NCBI GenBank assembly: GCA_963921795.1
Contig: OY997650.1
Span: 16,196,435 to 16,260,434, forward strand
DNA length: 64,000 bases
DNA from: Nannobrachium achirus
Lineage: Eukaryota; Chordata; Actinopteri; Myctophiformes; Myctophidae
Reading direction: 5' to 3'
Of this stretch, positions 52,781-64,000 are shown in pieces. Made by a program: the position numbers and the translations under genes. The notes under the pieces are model-generated. The model had not been told where the DNA came from, searched no databases, and saw only the letters and a list, made by a program, of their open reading frames with translations. Each line of letters opens with the position of its first letter. Position 1 is the first letter of the stretch.

Positions 52781-53729
52781 AAAGAAAAAAATATCCAGTA
52801 GGGAAAATTAAAGTAGCTTTTTATTTTGAGTGACAAAACGACTGATGGCAAACACATTTCCGGAGTCAGTTGACCCATGCTCGAAACACAGATTTTATTT
52901 ATTCCAGACAGGAAACCATATCTGTGCATGGTTTCCTGTTAACTGTTAAACTGTTAAAAACACAAAGGTGAGAATGAATATTTAAGTAACCATTCTAATG
53001 AGCATCAACACCAACACCACTCTTAAAGTAAGGTGGTTGAGCAGAATGAGCACCCCTAAAAAGTATCTAAAAAGTCTCCAGGCAATTACTATCTGAATAT
53101 AGAGCAATATAAATAAAACTAAAAATCACTCATTTTAAAAGATATTTTAATGACTTTGTTCTGCTTTTCTGCTGGTGAAAAGACTTGGCTAGACTCGATG
53201 AGATAACACACAGGTCATGAACTCAACTGGATGAATGAAATAATTAATAAACAGTATCATGCAAACATGTTGTGTCTTTATTTATTTTCAAATCTCCTTG
53301 AACCGCTTCTCTGTTATTTTCACACATGCATCCATGGAGATGAATTGAGCACTCACCAACTGATGAACAGTGTTGTCTGTGGCTACTATGGAACTGTCCA
53401 CTCACATTTTATATTTGTTAACCACATGAACCCTAGCTATGTGATGCCTTGTGATTCTTTTTCTCTCTATTTCAAAATGTTTTTAAAATAATTGTGAAAA
53501 AAACAATGGTTTTGGACATAATATCTTTGTGTATAGTGTGTACAAACCGTAAAGTAAAGCAAATAAATATTTTGTTTTATTACCACCACCATACAATCCT
53601 GAGAACCATAGTTTATGACTTTCATGTTAAGTGTAACAAGCATAAACGGTATTGCATTGCCAATTGACTAGATAGTATAATCTTTATGAGGTGCCATAAG
53701 TCCTGCAAAATGCGAGCCTTTCTCTCACC

Positions 53730-53835
53730 TGTGGATGGAGCTCATAAACCTGATCACTGTCTGTGGCTGCCTTATCAGCCTAGTAGCTCATTTGTCTACC
53801 AGGGATTTACTGCCCTGTGTTTATATTAACCACTC
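53730..53835 (+). pseudogene. Damaged paralog of the hydrophobic exon-like segment
   Basis: It is closely similar to 63634-63735, including its left flank (53590-53729 matches 63505-63633) and right flank (to about 53885). The acceptor reads CACCTG instead of CACCAG, and an insertion of about ten bases after the ISL codons breaks the frame. A further match (54540-54580 with 63913-63955) shows that a longer block was duplicated. Confidence 0.5.
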
Positions 53836-54220
53836 AAACCCTCCATACATATTAGTGAAACAGACCTGAATTGGCTCTGTACTTGGAATGCTTTCCCCCT
53901 GTACACCAACTCTTCACCAAAAATGGCCAAACTACAAGCTCACAATGTGTCGCGTGACGACACTACGTCCTCTTGGTGGGGGCTCCTCACTAGCAGGAGG
54001 ATACGACAGCAGTGACAACACACAGATGCGTGTGGGGAGGAATCAACGATTAAATTGGAATGAAAAGGGAGTTAAAAAATGTGATCTCAGAGATATTACC
54101 CCAAATCTGAAAACTGTGGGCCCTATTTTTGTCCATGCCTTACCCCTTATCCCTAAACTTCTCCACCCCCCCCCCTTTTTTTTTTTTTTTACTATTTTGA
54201 AAAACATTTTCAAATAGTTC

Positions 54221-54285
54221 AAATAGCTGATCTACAACCTCACAATGTGTCGATGTTGATCGTCTATTTGAAGTATTTTAAAATG
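54221..54285. repeat. Palindrome H17
   Basis: ATAGCTGATCTACAACCTCA with a shortened right arm, but the flanks TTTGAAAAACATTTTCAAAT and their complement extend pairing outward (about 54190-54305). Confidence 0.7.
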
Positions 54286-54599
54286 TTTTTCAAAATAGAA
54301 AAAAAAGGCAAATAAGTTCAGGGATAAGGGCATGGACGAAAATATGTGTGTGTGTGTCTCCTGAGCTAGGTTTATGAGTAATTTATTTGAATATGTCCTA
54401 CCATGCCATGTAGTATTAAATAGTGGCATGATCAAAATTAATTGCTTTATAAGAGTTTGGAATTTGGCATGGATACTCAATTCTCATACTGTACATCGAT
54501 GTGATAATAAATCACTTTCGCTTTCTCTCTCTCTTGAATCTATATGGGTGGGGTGCCACCTACAATATTACTGTAGAATAATTCTGTTCTACAGTATTG

Positions 54600-54619
54600 T
54601 GTGTGTGTAAGGTCCTCCC

Positions 54620-54669
<50 letters not shown>
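54600..54669. repeat. (CA)n microsatellite
   Basis: About 25 CA units after GTGTGTGTAAGG. Confidence 0.9.
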
Positions 54670-54675
<6 letters not shown>

Positions 54676-54766
54676 AGCTAATAGTTAGCTCACAACTTTC
54701 CACTTTTCTCTTTCACCTCAATCGCAGTAACATCCGTATACACCACGTCATCGCATCACCAATACG

Positions 54767-55010
54767 TTTTATTTTTTATTTTTTTCCATTTTTTTTTCTC
54801 AAAAACATTTTTTTTCTCAAAAAAAAATTTTTTCTCAACAATTTTTTTTCTCAACAATTTTTTTTTCTCAAAAAACTTTTTTTTTCTCAAAAAACCTTTT
54901 TTTTCTCAAAAAACTTTCTCTTCTCAAAAAACTTTTTTTTTCTCAAAACATTTTTTTTCTCAAAAAACTTTTTTTTCTCAAATAACATTTTTTTCTCAAA
55001 AAAAACATAT
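54767..55010. repeat. T-run/A-run tandem array (TTTTTTCTCAAAAAAC)n
   Basis: About 13 units of 16-19 bp, each a run of T, then CTC, then a run of A. It resembles the array at 59476-59747. Confidence 0.9.
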
Positions 55011-56942
55011 TTGGCCATTACACACACCACACTGCCGCAAAAATAGTATAAAAAAAATACATCAGATCGTGGCCACCCTGTACCTCAGGGGTTTGTTTTC
55101 GACGAATATCTACTCCTATAGACAACATGCCTGGCCACGCCCCCTACTTCCGACCGGAAGCCCTTTTTTGGGCTTGATCGTAGCGCGATTTCCTGTTTAC
55201 GTTCATCTGATCTGATTCTCCTCTTAACTAATGAGACGGGATTGTTTTACTTTGTAATTTTACTTTGTAACTTATGTTAACAATGTCACTTAATGGCAAC
55301 ACTCATCCACTCTGCTGATAAATAAATGAGTTGTGACGATACACACCTGTTCTGCCATCATTCAATGTTATGAGTTGGAGGGAGAAAAAAAAAGAGATCT
55401 CAATTGAAACAATTGCCATAGGCTTTCTTGGGCGTATGCTTTTAGTTGACCTTGTACTAGTGTACTGTCATGAAACTACCTTTTTTCATATGCAAACTTC
55501 ATCAAGTTTAAAAAGAAATAACGCATAGAATAAGACGTGCTTCGATCACCTTCTATGCGCTAAATGACATGTTTATTCCCCCTGGGAGAGGATGCGCAGC
55601 TCTTAATTAAGAACCAATAGCTATATTCGTTCTATTCTGTCAATTCTGGTCTAATTTTACAAATGTAAATGTCTAAATATGTCTTGGCATGTGTACATAT
55701 ATTAATGTTTATCCATTATCAAACGAAATGAGGGGGGATATATTTTATTTCATTTAATTGGTTCCACCAGAAGATTCTTCTCTTTTTTTTTCTCGCCTCC
55801 TCCTCACACAAGGTCCGATTAAAAAAGAAGAAACATGTATATATAAACTAGATAGATAGGCCTACCTTTATCCCAAGGGGGAAATTATGAAAGCCTTTTA
55901 AAATGTTATAGGCTACTACTGGAATCTTGCTACAAAAGAATTCATTACATCTTGCCAGAAAGACGCAGATTTAGATCAAACTAATTAGCGGAGCATGCAG
56001 CCAGCTGGTCTGCTCTGGACTACTAAAATTTACATTAAACATGGTTCTCAGCAAACTTATGATAAGCCTACTGTGTTCTCACCTCAAAATGCATGGATTC
56101 ATCATTAATTCTTCATATGGATCGGATCACACTCACAGTGGAGGCAGCTGGCATTAACTTGAGGTACCGACTAACAAATGGTTCACATCCAGGTATTGCC
56201 CTGAGCGCAGGTCAGCACGACCACTCCACTGCGCAACAGGCTCTGCTAATCAATCAACCATGCCATCATGCCATATTAATTAATATGCCACTTAGTTTAA
56301 TTTGTTTAACCGTAACCCAAATTTTACAAATTAAAATTTCTTAATAATCTTTGAGACATGTTCAAACGAAATCTGCAACAACATTATTATATTATAGCCT
56401 TATTCTTCTCTCTCTCTCTCTCTATCTCTCTATCGCCCGATGCTTCTCTCTCTCTCGCCTTTTTTTCTCTATTAACAAACAATGTCGGTTCTAATAAAAC
56501 AGACCAAAAAAAACAAGATAGTTTAGGTAAATAAATTGACTTGGCAACACGTTTATATGCATGCCTGACAGAGAGAACCGGAAGTTCCCTTTCGACTTGG
56601 GGGCGGGGCGTCGCTCCTGCAATCGGCCAGGAATGTTGTCTATAGACGCAACGCGACAACCTAGAGGGGAGGCCGGCGTAGCCGGCCGACCTTCTAGTAT
56701 AAAACATGTCACTTAGTAAAATGCAAGCACACAGTTCTCGATGAAGCCGGTCAATGTGAGAGCAACAAACCTTTAGTTTTATCTATAAAGAAATAAAGTC
56801 GCCCTAATTACAGGAAGCATTTGAACGTCAGTTTAGACCAGTGGTTCCCAAACAGTGGGTCAGGACCCATTTGTGGACTGGCTGGGCCCTGGACCCATTA
56901 TTTGTTTTTGGTCAATTTAGATTTAAATCAAGATCTAAAGTT

Positions 56943-57125
56943 GGGGCGCCCAGTCGCCCACTGGCCTTGCGGTCCAGGTGCATACCACATAGTCTTTGAT
57001 GCCTGACAGCGTGTCACAGGTTCGAATCCCGATCTCGAGGATCTTTGCTGCGTGTCACTCCCCATCTCTCTCCCCATTTCCTGTCCGGCATAAAAGCCAG
57101 GCATAAAAGCCCCAAAACTAATGTT
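56943..57125 (+). mobile_element. tRNA-derived SINE
   Basis: GGGCGCCCAGTCGCCCACTG head, B-box GGTTCGAATCC, CCCCATTTCCTGTCC and AGGCATAAAAGCCCC tail. Confidence 0.7.
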
Positions 57126-57225
57126 AAAAAAAGAGGATCTTCAGAAAAAGTCAACAATTTAAAAAAGTAAAATTCAAAATCTAAAATAAGTGTCATACAT
57201 TTCAAAATTAACTTTTAAAGTCGTG

Positions 57226-57285
57226 AAAAATCTACAAGCTCACATTGTGACGTGTTGATCGGTTATCTTCGCTATTTGGGTCCCA
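57226..57285. repeat. Palindrome H18
   Basis: AAAATCTACAAGCTCACATT with a decayed right arm. Confidence 0.6.
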
Positions 57286-57479
57286 GGGTGAGATACTTAA
57301 TAAACATAATATAATATCTAATACAATACTTACAGTATACTTTGAAATATAGCCTACATTATCCTTAAGTCCTTAATGCAAACCGGTACCATCCAGTCTC
57401 AGGTCCCTTGTATCTCCTTTTCTCATAACAATGCTTGTAGGGCCTATTAGGCGAATATGAGTGTTCTCCTTCTCAAAGG

Positions 57480-57696
57480 ACAATATGGTGAGATGTGCTA
57501 TTTTACTGAGTCCCTGCGGAGGGTGTCGTAGGGAGGTGTGGCTGGCAAAGAGGAGAAAGTGAGACACAAGTGGAGGTGGAAGAAGTGATCCAGCCTGGAG
57601 CGGTACAGAGCGCAGAGACACAGAGAGAGACAGGTGTGACAACGGAGGGACGGTGCAAAGAGACCCGACGTAGGGGGGTCCTAACTCTCAGCACCA
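57480..57696 (+). promoter_or_regulatory. Probable 5' UTR of the EGF-repeat gene
   Basis: Purine-rich, non-repetitive sequence directly ahead of the inferred ATG at 57697. It is flanked upstream by AT-rich DNA and carries GAGA-type runs. No TATA box is evident and the transcription start is not placed. Confidence 0.35.
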
Positions 57697-59199
57697 ATGA
57701 AGGTCACCAAGAGACTGGGAAATATGCGGTAAGACAGAACCAGTGGTCTTGATGTATTGGAATTTAGTCTTTGTTGGATCTTCTTGGAATCGTGGCTCCG
57801 TGGCTGTAGAGATTCAAGTCAGATATCTGGTTTGATTTTTGTTTTTTGTTTGGTTTTGTAAAGTTAATACAATTATTCACATTAGTAAAGATACAGTAAG
57901 TTTCTCCCTGTACTGAATTTCAAATGTTTTTCGCTATGCAGCAGGTGTCTTTCGGAGACACAACAAGATGTGTCATTAATACATGTGGGTCAAAGACTGA
58001 ATGACACACTTTTGTCACACTACAGAGTAAACACATTACTCCATCCTATTCTAATATTTGTTTTTGATATTGATTTATAAGATATATTTGCACTCCATCA
58101 CTGACAATGTTCTTCAAAGATAATTCAGTTAAATGTGACTTTATTGAGGGGTTTAAGTGCTTTTCGTTATTGGTTAAACTTGGAAAAAGTTTAATTTGGT
58201 TAAACTTGGGATGTTGATTTATGGGACAAAGGCCTTGCTGTCCCTTTCCTTCCAGCCATCAACCCTGTCATTTCTATATGTCAGTAGTATTAATTTAAAG
58301 CACACTTATTTACACACACATCGACAGGGCCAATGAAACTAATATGAAAAGAGGTAGAGCCTGCAGGCCCTTCTCCAGGTAAAGGATTTATTTATTATTA
58401 GCGACAATGTTTCAATCTCACAGGATCTTCATCAGGTCAGTATATGACCTTATGAAGATCCTGTGAGATTGTTGCTAATAATATAGTATTTATTTAAAGA
58501 AATCACTGATGGACAGGTGGGTAGATCGCATTTCATCCTTGTTCTCTAACGTCATTCCTTCTTATTTTCCATAGGTTTGCCCTACTGTGGTTGGTGTGTC
58601 TATGTGCAGTGCAGAAATACTGCTATGCAGGTAATAATGCATCATATAGACATCTGTTGGCTATAACCAGTTTGACCCACAAAATATGAGAAAGTGAACC
58701 GTTGAAAGTAATGCCCATTGGCACCATTTTGAGAGTACCGGTGCTATTACTTTCAGTGGTGATGTCACGTTCACTTTGTCACTTCTCACTTTCTCAGTAC
58801 CGTCACCGCTTTTATTTTGTCAGTGCTTTGTCTTTTAAAGATTTGTTTTTGGGCTGTTATGCCTTTATTGATAAGACAGTAGACTGACAGGAAATGGGGA
58901 GAGAGATGGGGAGTGACCCGCAGCAAAGGTCATCGGGATCGGGATTTGAAACCGTGACACCCTGTCAGGCTGACATCGCAGCCTAGGGTGCCCAGACAAC
59001 CATGTGGGTGGCCCAGGCCTATCAGTGCTTTTTGAGCGGTGGTCACACCGTCTCCATAGCGTGGCCGTGTGTGTATGTGTGTCTGTCTGTATGTAGCCTC
59101 TGTGTGTGTCTGTCTGTATGTAGCCTCTGGTGTAGCCTGAGTACCCTGGGTGACCAGAGAGGTGCTGTTGAGTCTAGCCTGCCCTGAGCATCAACTGCA

Positions 59200-59276
<77 letters not shown>

Positions 59277-59278
59277 CA

Positions 59279-59309
<31 letters not shown>

Positions 59310-61986
59310 AATTCAGAACACATAGAATTCATAGATATAGAACACAGAATATGTACAGTACAGTACAGTTAGGTACAGTAGAGTACACAGTATACAGTAC
59401 AGTTAGGTACAGTATACAGTACAGTAAAGTACAGTAAGCTAATACGCAGTTATTACTGTTGTTTGAGCACGCCCGAGTTTTTTCAAAACTTTTTTTTTCC
59501 AAATCTTTTTTTTTTCAAAACCTTTTTTTTTCAAAAACTTTTTTTTCCAAAACTTTTTTTTTTCCAAAAAACGTTTTTTTCCAAAAAACTTTTTTTTTCA
59601 AAAAACGTTTTTTTTCCAAAAACTTTTTTTTTCAAAAAACCTTTTTTTTTCAAAAAACCTTTTTTTTTCCAAAAAACTTTTTTTTCCCCAAAACTTTTTT
59701 TTTTTTTTTTTCAAAAAACTTTTTTTTTTTTTTTCAAAAAACTTTGGTTGGGTAAACCACCGCTCAGTTCACACGGGTGTGATTTTTAATAACCACATTC
59801 CTCGCTTTCATTTTCCAGAGGCTGACCTGGAGGACTGCGAGGCGGCGGGCACCACGTGCCACACGTCGCACGCCAAATGTCTGAAAACCAGCGACGACTA
59901 TGTATGCGTGTGTAACACGGGCTTCCAGGGCGACGGCAGGTCCTGCGAGGACAAGGACGAATGCATCACAGGCCTGCACGACTGCCACGAGAGGGCCCTT
60001 TGCTACAATACCCTGGGCAGCTTCACCTGTGTCTGCCGTGAAGGCTACAACGGGGACGGCCGCCACTGCAAGGACATCAACGAGTGTGAGACCAATAACG
60101 GGGGCTGCGATGAAAACGCACAGTGCACCAACAATGAGGGAGGGCGACACTGCGCCTGTAAGGCTGGCTTTGAAGGCAACGGGTTCCATTGCACTGATAA
60201 AAACGAGTGTGTCGATGCATCGATCTGCCACTGGAATGCCACGTGCACCAACAACCCAGGATCCTATGTGTGTACCTGTAATACCGGTTACAAGGGCGCT
60301 GGAAACTACGTGTGTCTGGATATAGATGAGTGTTCAGAGACTCCTGGTGTGTGTAACGCCTCACTCGGCTATAAAGGATGCCAAAACCTCCCTGGCTCAT
60401 TCCGCTGCACGTGCAGCAGTGGCTATGCAAGCGATGGCCAGATGTGTGCGGATATTGACGAGTGTGGGATGCCTGACATCTGCCCCGCTAACACCACCTG
60501 CGTTAACACTCCCGGGGCATACTACTGTGATTGTGGCAGTGGCTACGTCTACAACAACTCCAAGTGCCACGATGAGGATGAGTGTGCCACGGGCCGCTGT
60601 AGTCCCTACGCTGAGTGTGCTAACTTCCCTGGCTCTTTCAGCTGCGAGTGCAAGACTGGGTTCAGGGGCGATGGAATCACATGTGTAGATGTAGATGAGT
60701 GCTCACTGGCCCAGCAGTGTCACCCCAATGCTCTCTGCACAAACCTCCTCGGCCGCTACAACTGCAGCTGTCAGGTGGGCTACTCTGGAGATGGGGTGTT
60801 GCAGTGTAATGATATAAATGAGTGTCTAATGGACAGCAGACGGTGCAGAAACGGGGCGGCCTGCGTTAACACTGCCGGGTCGTACTACTGTTATTGTGGC
60901 AGAGGCTACGTCTACAACAACTCCAAGTGCACTGATAAAAATGAGTGTGTCGATACATCTATCTGCCATGTGAATGCCATGTGCACTAACAACCCGGGAT
61001 CCTATGTGTGTACCTGTAATGCCGGATACAAGGCCAATGGAAACTACCATTGTGTGGATATAGATGAGTGTTCAGAGACTCCTGGTGTGTGTAACGCCTC
61101 GGTCGGCTATAAAGGATGCCAAAACCTACCTGGCTCATACCGCTGCACGTGCAGCAGTGGCTATGCAAGCAATGGCCAGACGTGTGAGGACATTGACGAG
61201 TGTGCTAACGATATCTGCAGTGTGTATGCAGACTGCACAAACACTGTAGGCTCTTACCTATGTTCCTGTGGTGTCGGTTTCATAGGAAATGGGCAAATGT
61301 GTGTAGATATAAATGAATGTAACTCCGTGAATAAGTGCCCTCCCGTCCAAATTTGTATCAACAAGATAGGCTATTATGACTGCTCTTGTCGGGCAGGTTT
61401 CTTAAAAGACGGTGAAATCTGTAGAGATATTGACGAGTGTGGGATGACTGCAATCTGCCCCTCTAGCTCCACCTGCGTTAACACTGTTGGGTCGTACTAC
61501 TGTGATTGTGGCAGTGGTTACGTCCACAACAACTCCAACTGCCACGATGAGGATGAGTGTGCCATGGGCCGCTGTAGTCCCTACGCTGAGTGTGCTAATT
61601 TCGCTGGCTCTTTCAGCTGCAAGTGCATGACTGGGTACAGGGGTGATGGAATCATGTGTGTGGATGTAGATGAGTGCTCACTGGCCCAGCAGTGTCACTC
61701 TAATGCTCTCTGCACCAACCTCCTCGGCAGCTACAACTGCAGCTGTCAGGTGGGCTACTCTGGAGATGGGGTGTTGCAGTGTAATGATATAAACGAGTGT
61801 CTAGTTGACAACGGAGGGTGCAGAAACAGAGCGACGTGTGTCAACAACCCAGGCTCTTTCTCCTGCCAGGATGCGGATGAGGCTGATAAGCTGCAGGTCG
61901 AGGCCTTCCCATCGCACTCCAACTGCATCAACACTTCATTTTCATCATCAATCCTCATCATCATCATCAAAGTTTCTGTATTTTGA
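57697..61986 (+). CDS. Secreted EGF-repeat protein with 17 EGF modules
   Basis: Three exons (57697-57728, 58575-58630, 59819-61986) join in phase. The first two spell a signal peptide, [19 protein letters not shown] then [10 protein letters not shown], split by an 846-bp intron. The third encodes [11 protein letters not shown] followed by EGF modules: one non-calcium EGF, then modules beginning D(I/V/K/E)(D/N)EC that fit calcium-binding EGF, 16 complete and a 17th ending after [11 protein letters not shown]. Several N-glycosylation sequons (NNS, NCS, NTT, NAT) are present. The frame then runs through a TCATCA microsatellite to TGA at 61984-61986, giving 751 residues. A weak donor (CTGCAG/GTCGAG, 61895) could lead to further exons. 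Relatives could be uromodulin-like, nidogen/fibrillin-like or ADGRE-type proteins; the family is not settled. The lack of introns across 16 modules is unusual. Confidence 0.82.
58826..59022 (-). mobile_element. tRNA-derived SINE, inverted
   Basis: The complement of the 56943 family (GACAGGAAATGGGGAGAGAG, GGGATTTGAAACC). It lies in intron 2 of the EGF gene. Confidence 0.65.
59034..59788. mobile_element. GAGCGGTGGT element with CA, C and T/A arrays
   Basis: GAGCGGTGGTCACACCG start, CA array 59202-59274, C run 59279-59295, GTACAGTA units 59350-59435, T/A array 59476-59747, ACCACCGCTCAGTTCACACG end. Its right edge is about 30 bp from the acceptor of the large EGF exon. Confidence 0.7.
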
Positions 61987-62399
61987 AGAGATGAACATTT
62001 TTAAATAACTCTCAAACACAGACCAAACAATGTGCAACAAACCCAATTAAGTCTATTGTAAATTGTAAACAAACAAAGTGACTACAAGTAACACGCCCTA
62101 ATGACGAGAAGCAACCGCCAGGTCGCAAACAATATAGCTTTTAAATACGGCACACACACACACACAGACCCATGTGAGAGCGAGAGGATCAGGCTATTAG
62201 CGACGCTTTAAACTGCGTGTTATACAACAGGCGGGTGCAGGCAATCAGCGACTCGCCACCGACCCATGTGAGTGATATAGTGTGACTGACAGTATTAGCG
62301 TGACAGACGAACAGACACACATGAAGTGGACGTTTTCATACTAACTGCGACCTGACAGTCACAACCTTCAATTGATTAACTGAGGATATGTGACTTCAT

Positions 62400-63410
62400 T
62401 GTCTGCGCCAGGCCGAAGACATGGGGAGACTATGTTTTGCATCCGTCGTGTCCGTCCGTCCGTCCGTCCGTCCGTCCGTCCAACTGTCACCAGCTAATCT
62501 CCGGCACTGTTGGCCTGGTCCCTGCCAAACTGCACACACACTCCCTGGAAGCCAATTCAGAACCTCTGCCCCACATTTTTCACATGGCCCTGTTCTAGCG
62601 CCACCATGAGGCCGATTTTTGCACAACACATTTTTGGACAGTACTCCTACATATCTTGTACAAAGATCATACAAATCGGTTGACTGTATCTCTACAGTCA
62701 TGTGATCGACATGGATCTGTCCTATTTTCCATATTCCATCCTGATTAGCTCAAATTGGCTTCCAAGGTTTGCAGGATTGGTCCGTTTTGAACAAAATGCC
62801 TCAAATCTCGAACACAGCGTGCAATTTTGATGAAATTGTGTACGCACATTCTTACTAGGCCGAGGAAGAAATGCCACTTCAAACTTTTCACATCAGCCTC
62901 ATGGTGGCTGTAAAACCATTTATGCACACTCCCTAGAGGCCAAGGAAAAACCTTTGCCAAGGATTTCTTTTTATTGCGCCACCAGAAGGCAGACTTATGT
63001 AAAACGCCTTTTTTATATTACTCCTTCTGATTTCATCCAAAAAGCACGCAAATCAGTACATAGTTTCTCTATAGTCATGTGATCAAGACGGATCTGTCCA
63101 ATATTTCATATTTCATCCTAATCGGCTAATATTGGCTTCCTAACTTTGCAGGATTACTCAGTTTTCAACAATTGCCTCAAATCATGAACGCAGCTTGCGA
63201 TTTCCGTGACATTTTCTACGGATAGTCCCCCAAACAAAATAGCTCAAATCATGCATGCAGCATCCATGCCAAAAGAACACATGGCAACCTTTTCACATTG
63301 GCCTATTATAGTGCCACCAGGAGGCTACAATAACCTACCTGACCTGGCGGAGACCTGTGCTCAGAAGAGCACTGCTTCTAGTTTCTTTTGTTTTCTTGGC
63401 ATTGAGCTTG
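62400..63410. mobile_element. Merged repeats: GTAGGTCGC-like plus inverted GAGCACAGG family
   Basis: 62438-62720 carries a GTCC array, TCTAGCGCCACCATGAGGCC and ACACATTTTTGGACAG like the GTAGGTCGC family. 62720-63410 is the inverted counterpart of 51890-52780, ending GTGCTCAGAAGAGCACTGCT. No coding frame. Confidence 0.6.
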
Positions 63411-63633
63411 AGGTTGATCTTTCTGCACTCCATTTCTCCTGCCAGTAGTAGTTCCCTTGCTTTATCTTTAACTAAATACATCTCTTTTTGTTATTACTAC
63501 CGTCTTAGCATTCCTGAGAACCACCGTTTTTTCATGTCAAGTGTAATGGTATTGCTTTGCCAATTGTAGTATAATGTTTATGTTTATGATGTGCCATAAG
63601 ATGTGTCTTTAAAATGCAAGTCTTTCTCCCACC

Positions 63634-63735
63634 AGTGGATGGAGCTCATAAACCTGATCACTGTCTGTGGCTGCCTTATCAGCCTCATCTGTCTACCAAG
63701 GATTTACTGCCCTGTCTTCATATTAACCACTTAAA
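63634..63735 (+). other. Exon-like segment encoding a hydrophobic helix
   Basis: After a good pyrimidine tract and CACCAG acceptor, an open frame reads WMELINLITVCGCLISLICL, then about 12 more residues and TAA. The W..L..LIT.VG..ISL.CL spacing is like the first transmembrane helix of EGF-containing adhesion GPCRs (ADGRE/CD97 type). After that the similarity fades and the frame stops. It could be a decayed or alternative exon of the upstream EGF gene, or an unrelated conserved remnant. A paralogous copy lies at about 53730-53835. Confidence 0.35.
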
Positions 63736-64000
63736 TCCTCCATACTTGGTGAAACGGACCTGAGCTGGCTCTGTACTTGTACTTGTACTGTACTTGGAAC
63801 TATTATTATATTATCCTCCTCAAAGAATCTCAATCAGATTGCAGCAGTTTATAAACATTAGTATTTCTGTTGTTGCTGTTTTGTTCATGTTTTAATGCTT
63901 ACAGTATGTGTCCTATGGGTGGGGTTTGCCACCTACAGTATTACCTTAGTACAATCCGATTAAGATTCGATAATTACAGGTGGTCAATTTCTCAACGTCA

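Larger units (their letters stand above)
55011..57470. other. Gene-poor stretch
   Basis: No exon recognised. Contains an inverted LINE tail (55846-55895), a CT-rich run (56405-56465), the SINE at 56943 and a palindrome at 57226-57285. Confidence 0.4.

Noticed and set aside
59459-59789. Phe/Lys-rich open frames of about 100 codons
   Set aside because: Produced by the T-run/A-run tandem array; no start context or homology.
59764-60231. 155-codon minus-strand frame opposite the EGF exon
   Set aside because: Shadow of the EGF coding strand; composition follows the codon pattern of the plus strand and no domain is visible.

Overview
The window comes from a teleost (ray-finned) fish nuclear genome. 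The evidence is vertebrate genes with many short exons and GT-AG introns, very abundant CA/TG and tetranucleotide microsatellites, and a dense load of fish-type MITEs, hAT-like elements, tRNA-derived SINEs and truncated LINEs. The species cannot be named from what is visible. There are no bacterial-type operons, CRISPR arrays, rRNA genes, intact tRNA genes or recognisable retroviral copies.

Layout. (1) About 1-33.3 kb, + strand: 28 exons and the 3' UTR of plekhh2 (coiled coil, two PH domains, MyTH4, FERM). It is complete except for the first ~40 codons, which lie outside the window. All 28 exons join in one frame to give 1444 residues and a stop. Its introns hold most of the mobile elements, several nested inside one another. 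(2) About 34.2-41.8 kb: a decayed tandem duplication of the 3' half of plekhh2 plus its 3' UTR and flank. Broken exon copies remain, in the same order and orientation. (3) 43.5-48.4 kb, - strand: a complete epcam gene of 8 coding exons and 307 residues. (4) 48.4-57.3 kb: gene-poor and repeat-rich. (5) 57.5-62 kb, + strand: a secreted EGF-repeat gene with a split signal peptide. One 2.17-kb uninterrupted exon carries 16 complete and one partial EGF module. (6) 62-64 kb: repeats and a small exon-like segment encoding a hydrophobic helix. A paralogous, damaged copy of that segment lies at 53.7 kb, so the EGF gene may sit in a decayed tandem array.

The most unusual signal is a family of about 18 near-perfect palindromes of 50-80 bp (arm core GATCTACAAGCTCACAACGC). 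They are scattered through the whole window and embedded in several different transposon families. One was already present before the plekhh2 tandem duplication. Other points of interest are splice sites made of repeat DNA in plekhh2 (a TG tract at an acceptor, a tandem-repeated donor, a minisatellite at an acceptor), a 625-bp hairpin inside a nested transposon, and the intronless, internally duplicated EGF exon.

plekhh2 (cytoskeletal/membrane scaffold) and epcam (epithelial adhesion glycoprotein) are both on human 2p21, so the block probably reflects ancient linkage, not functional coupling. No operon-like cooperation is implied.
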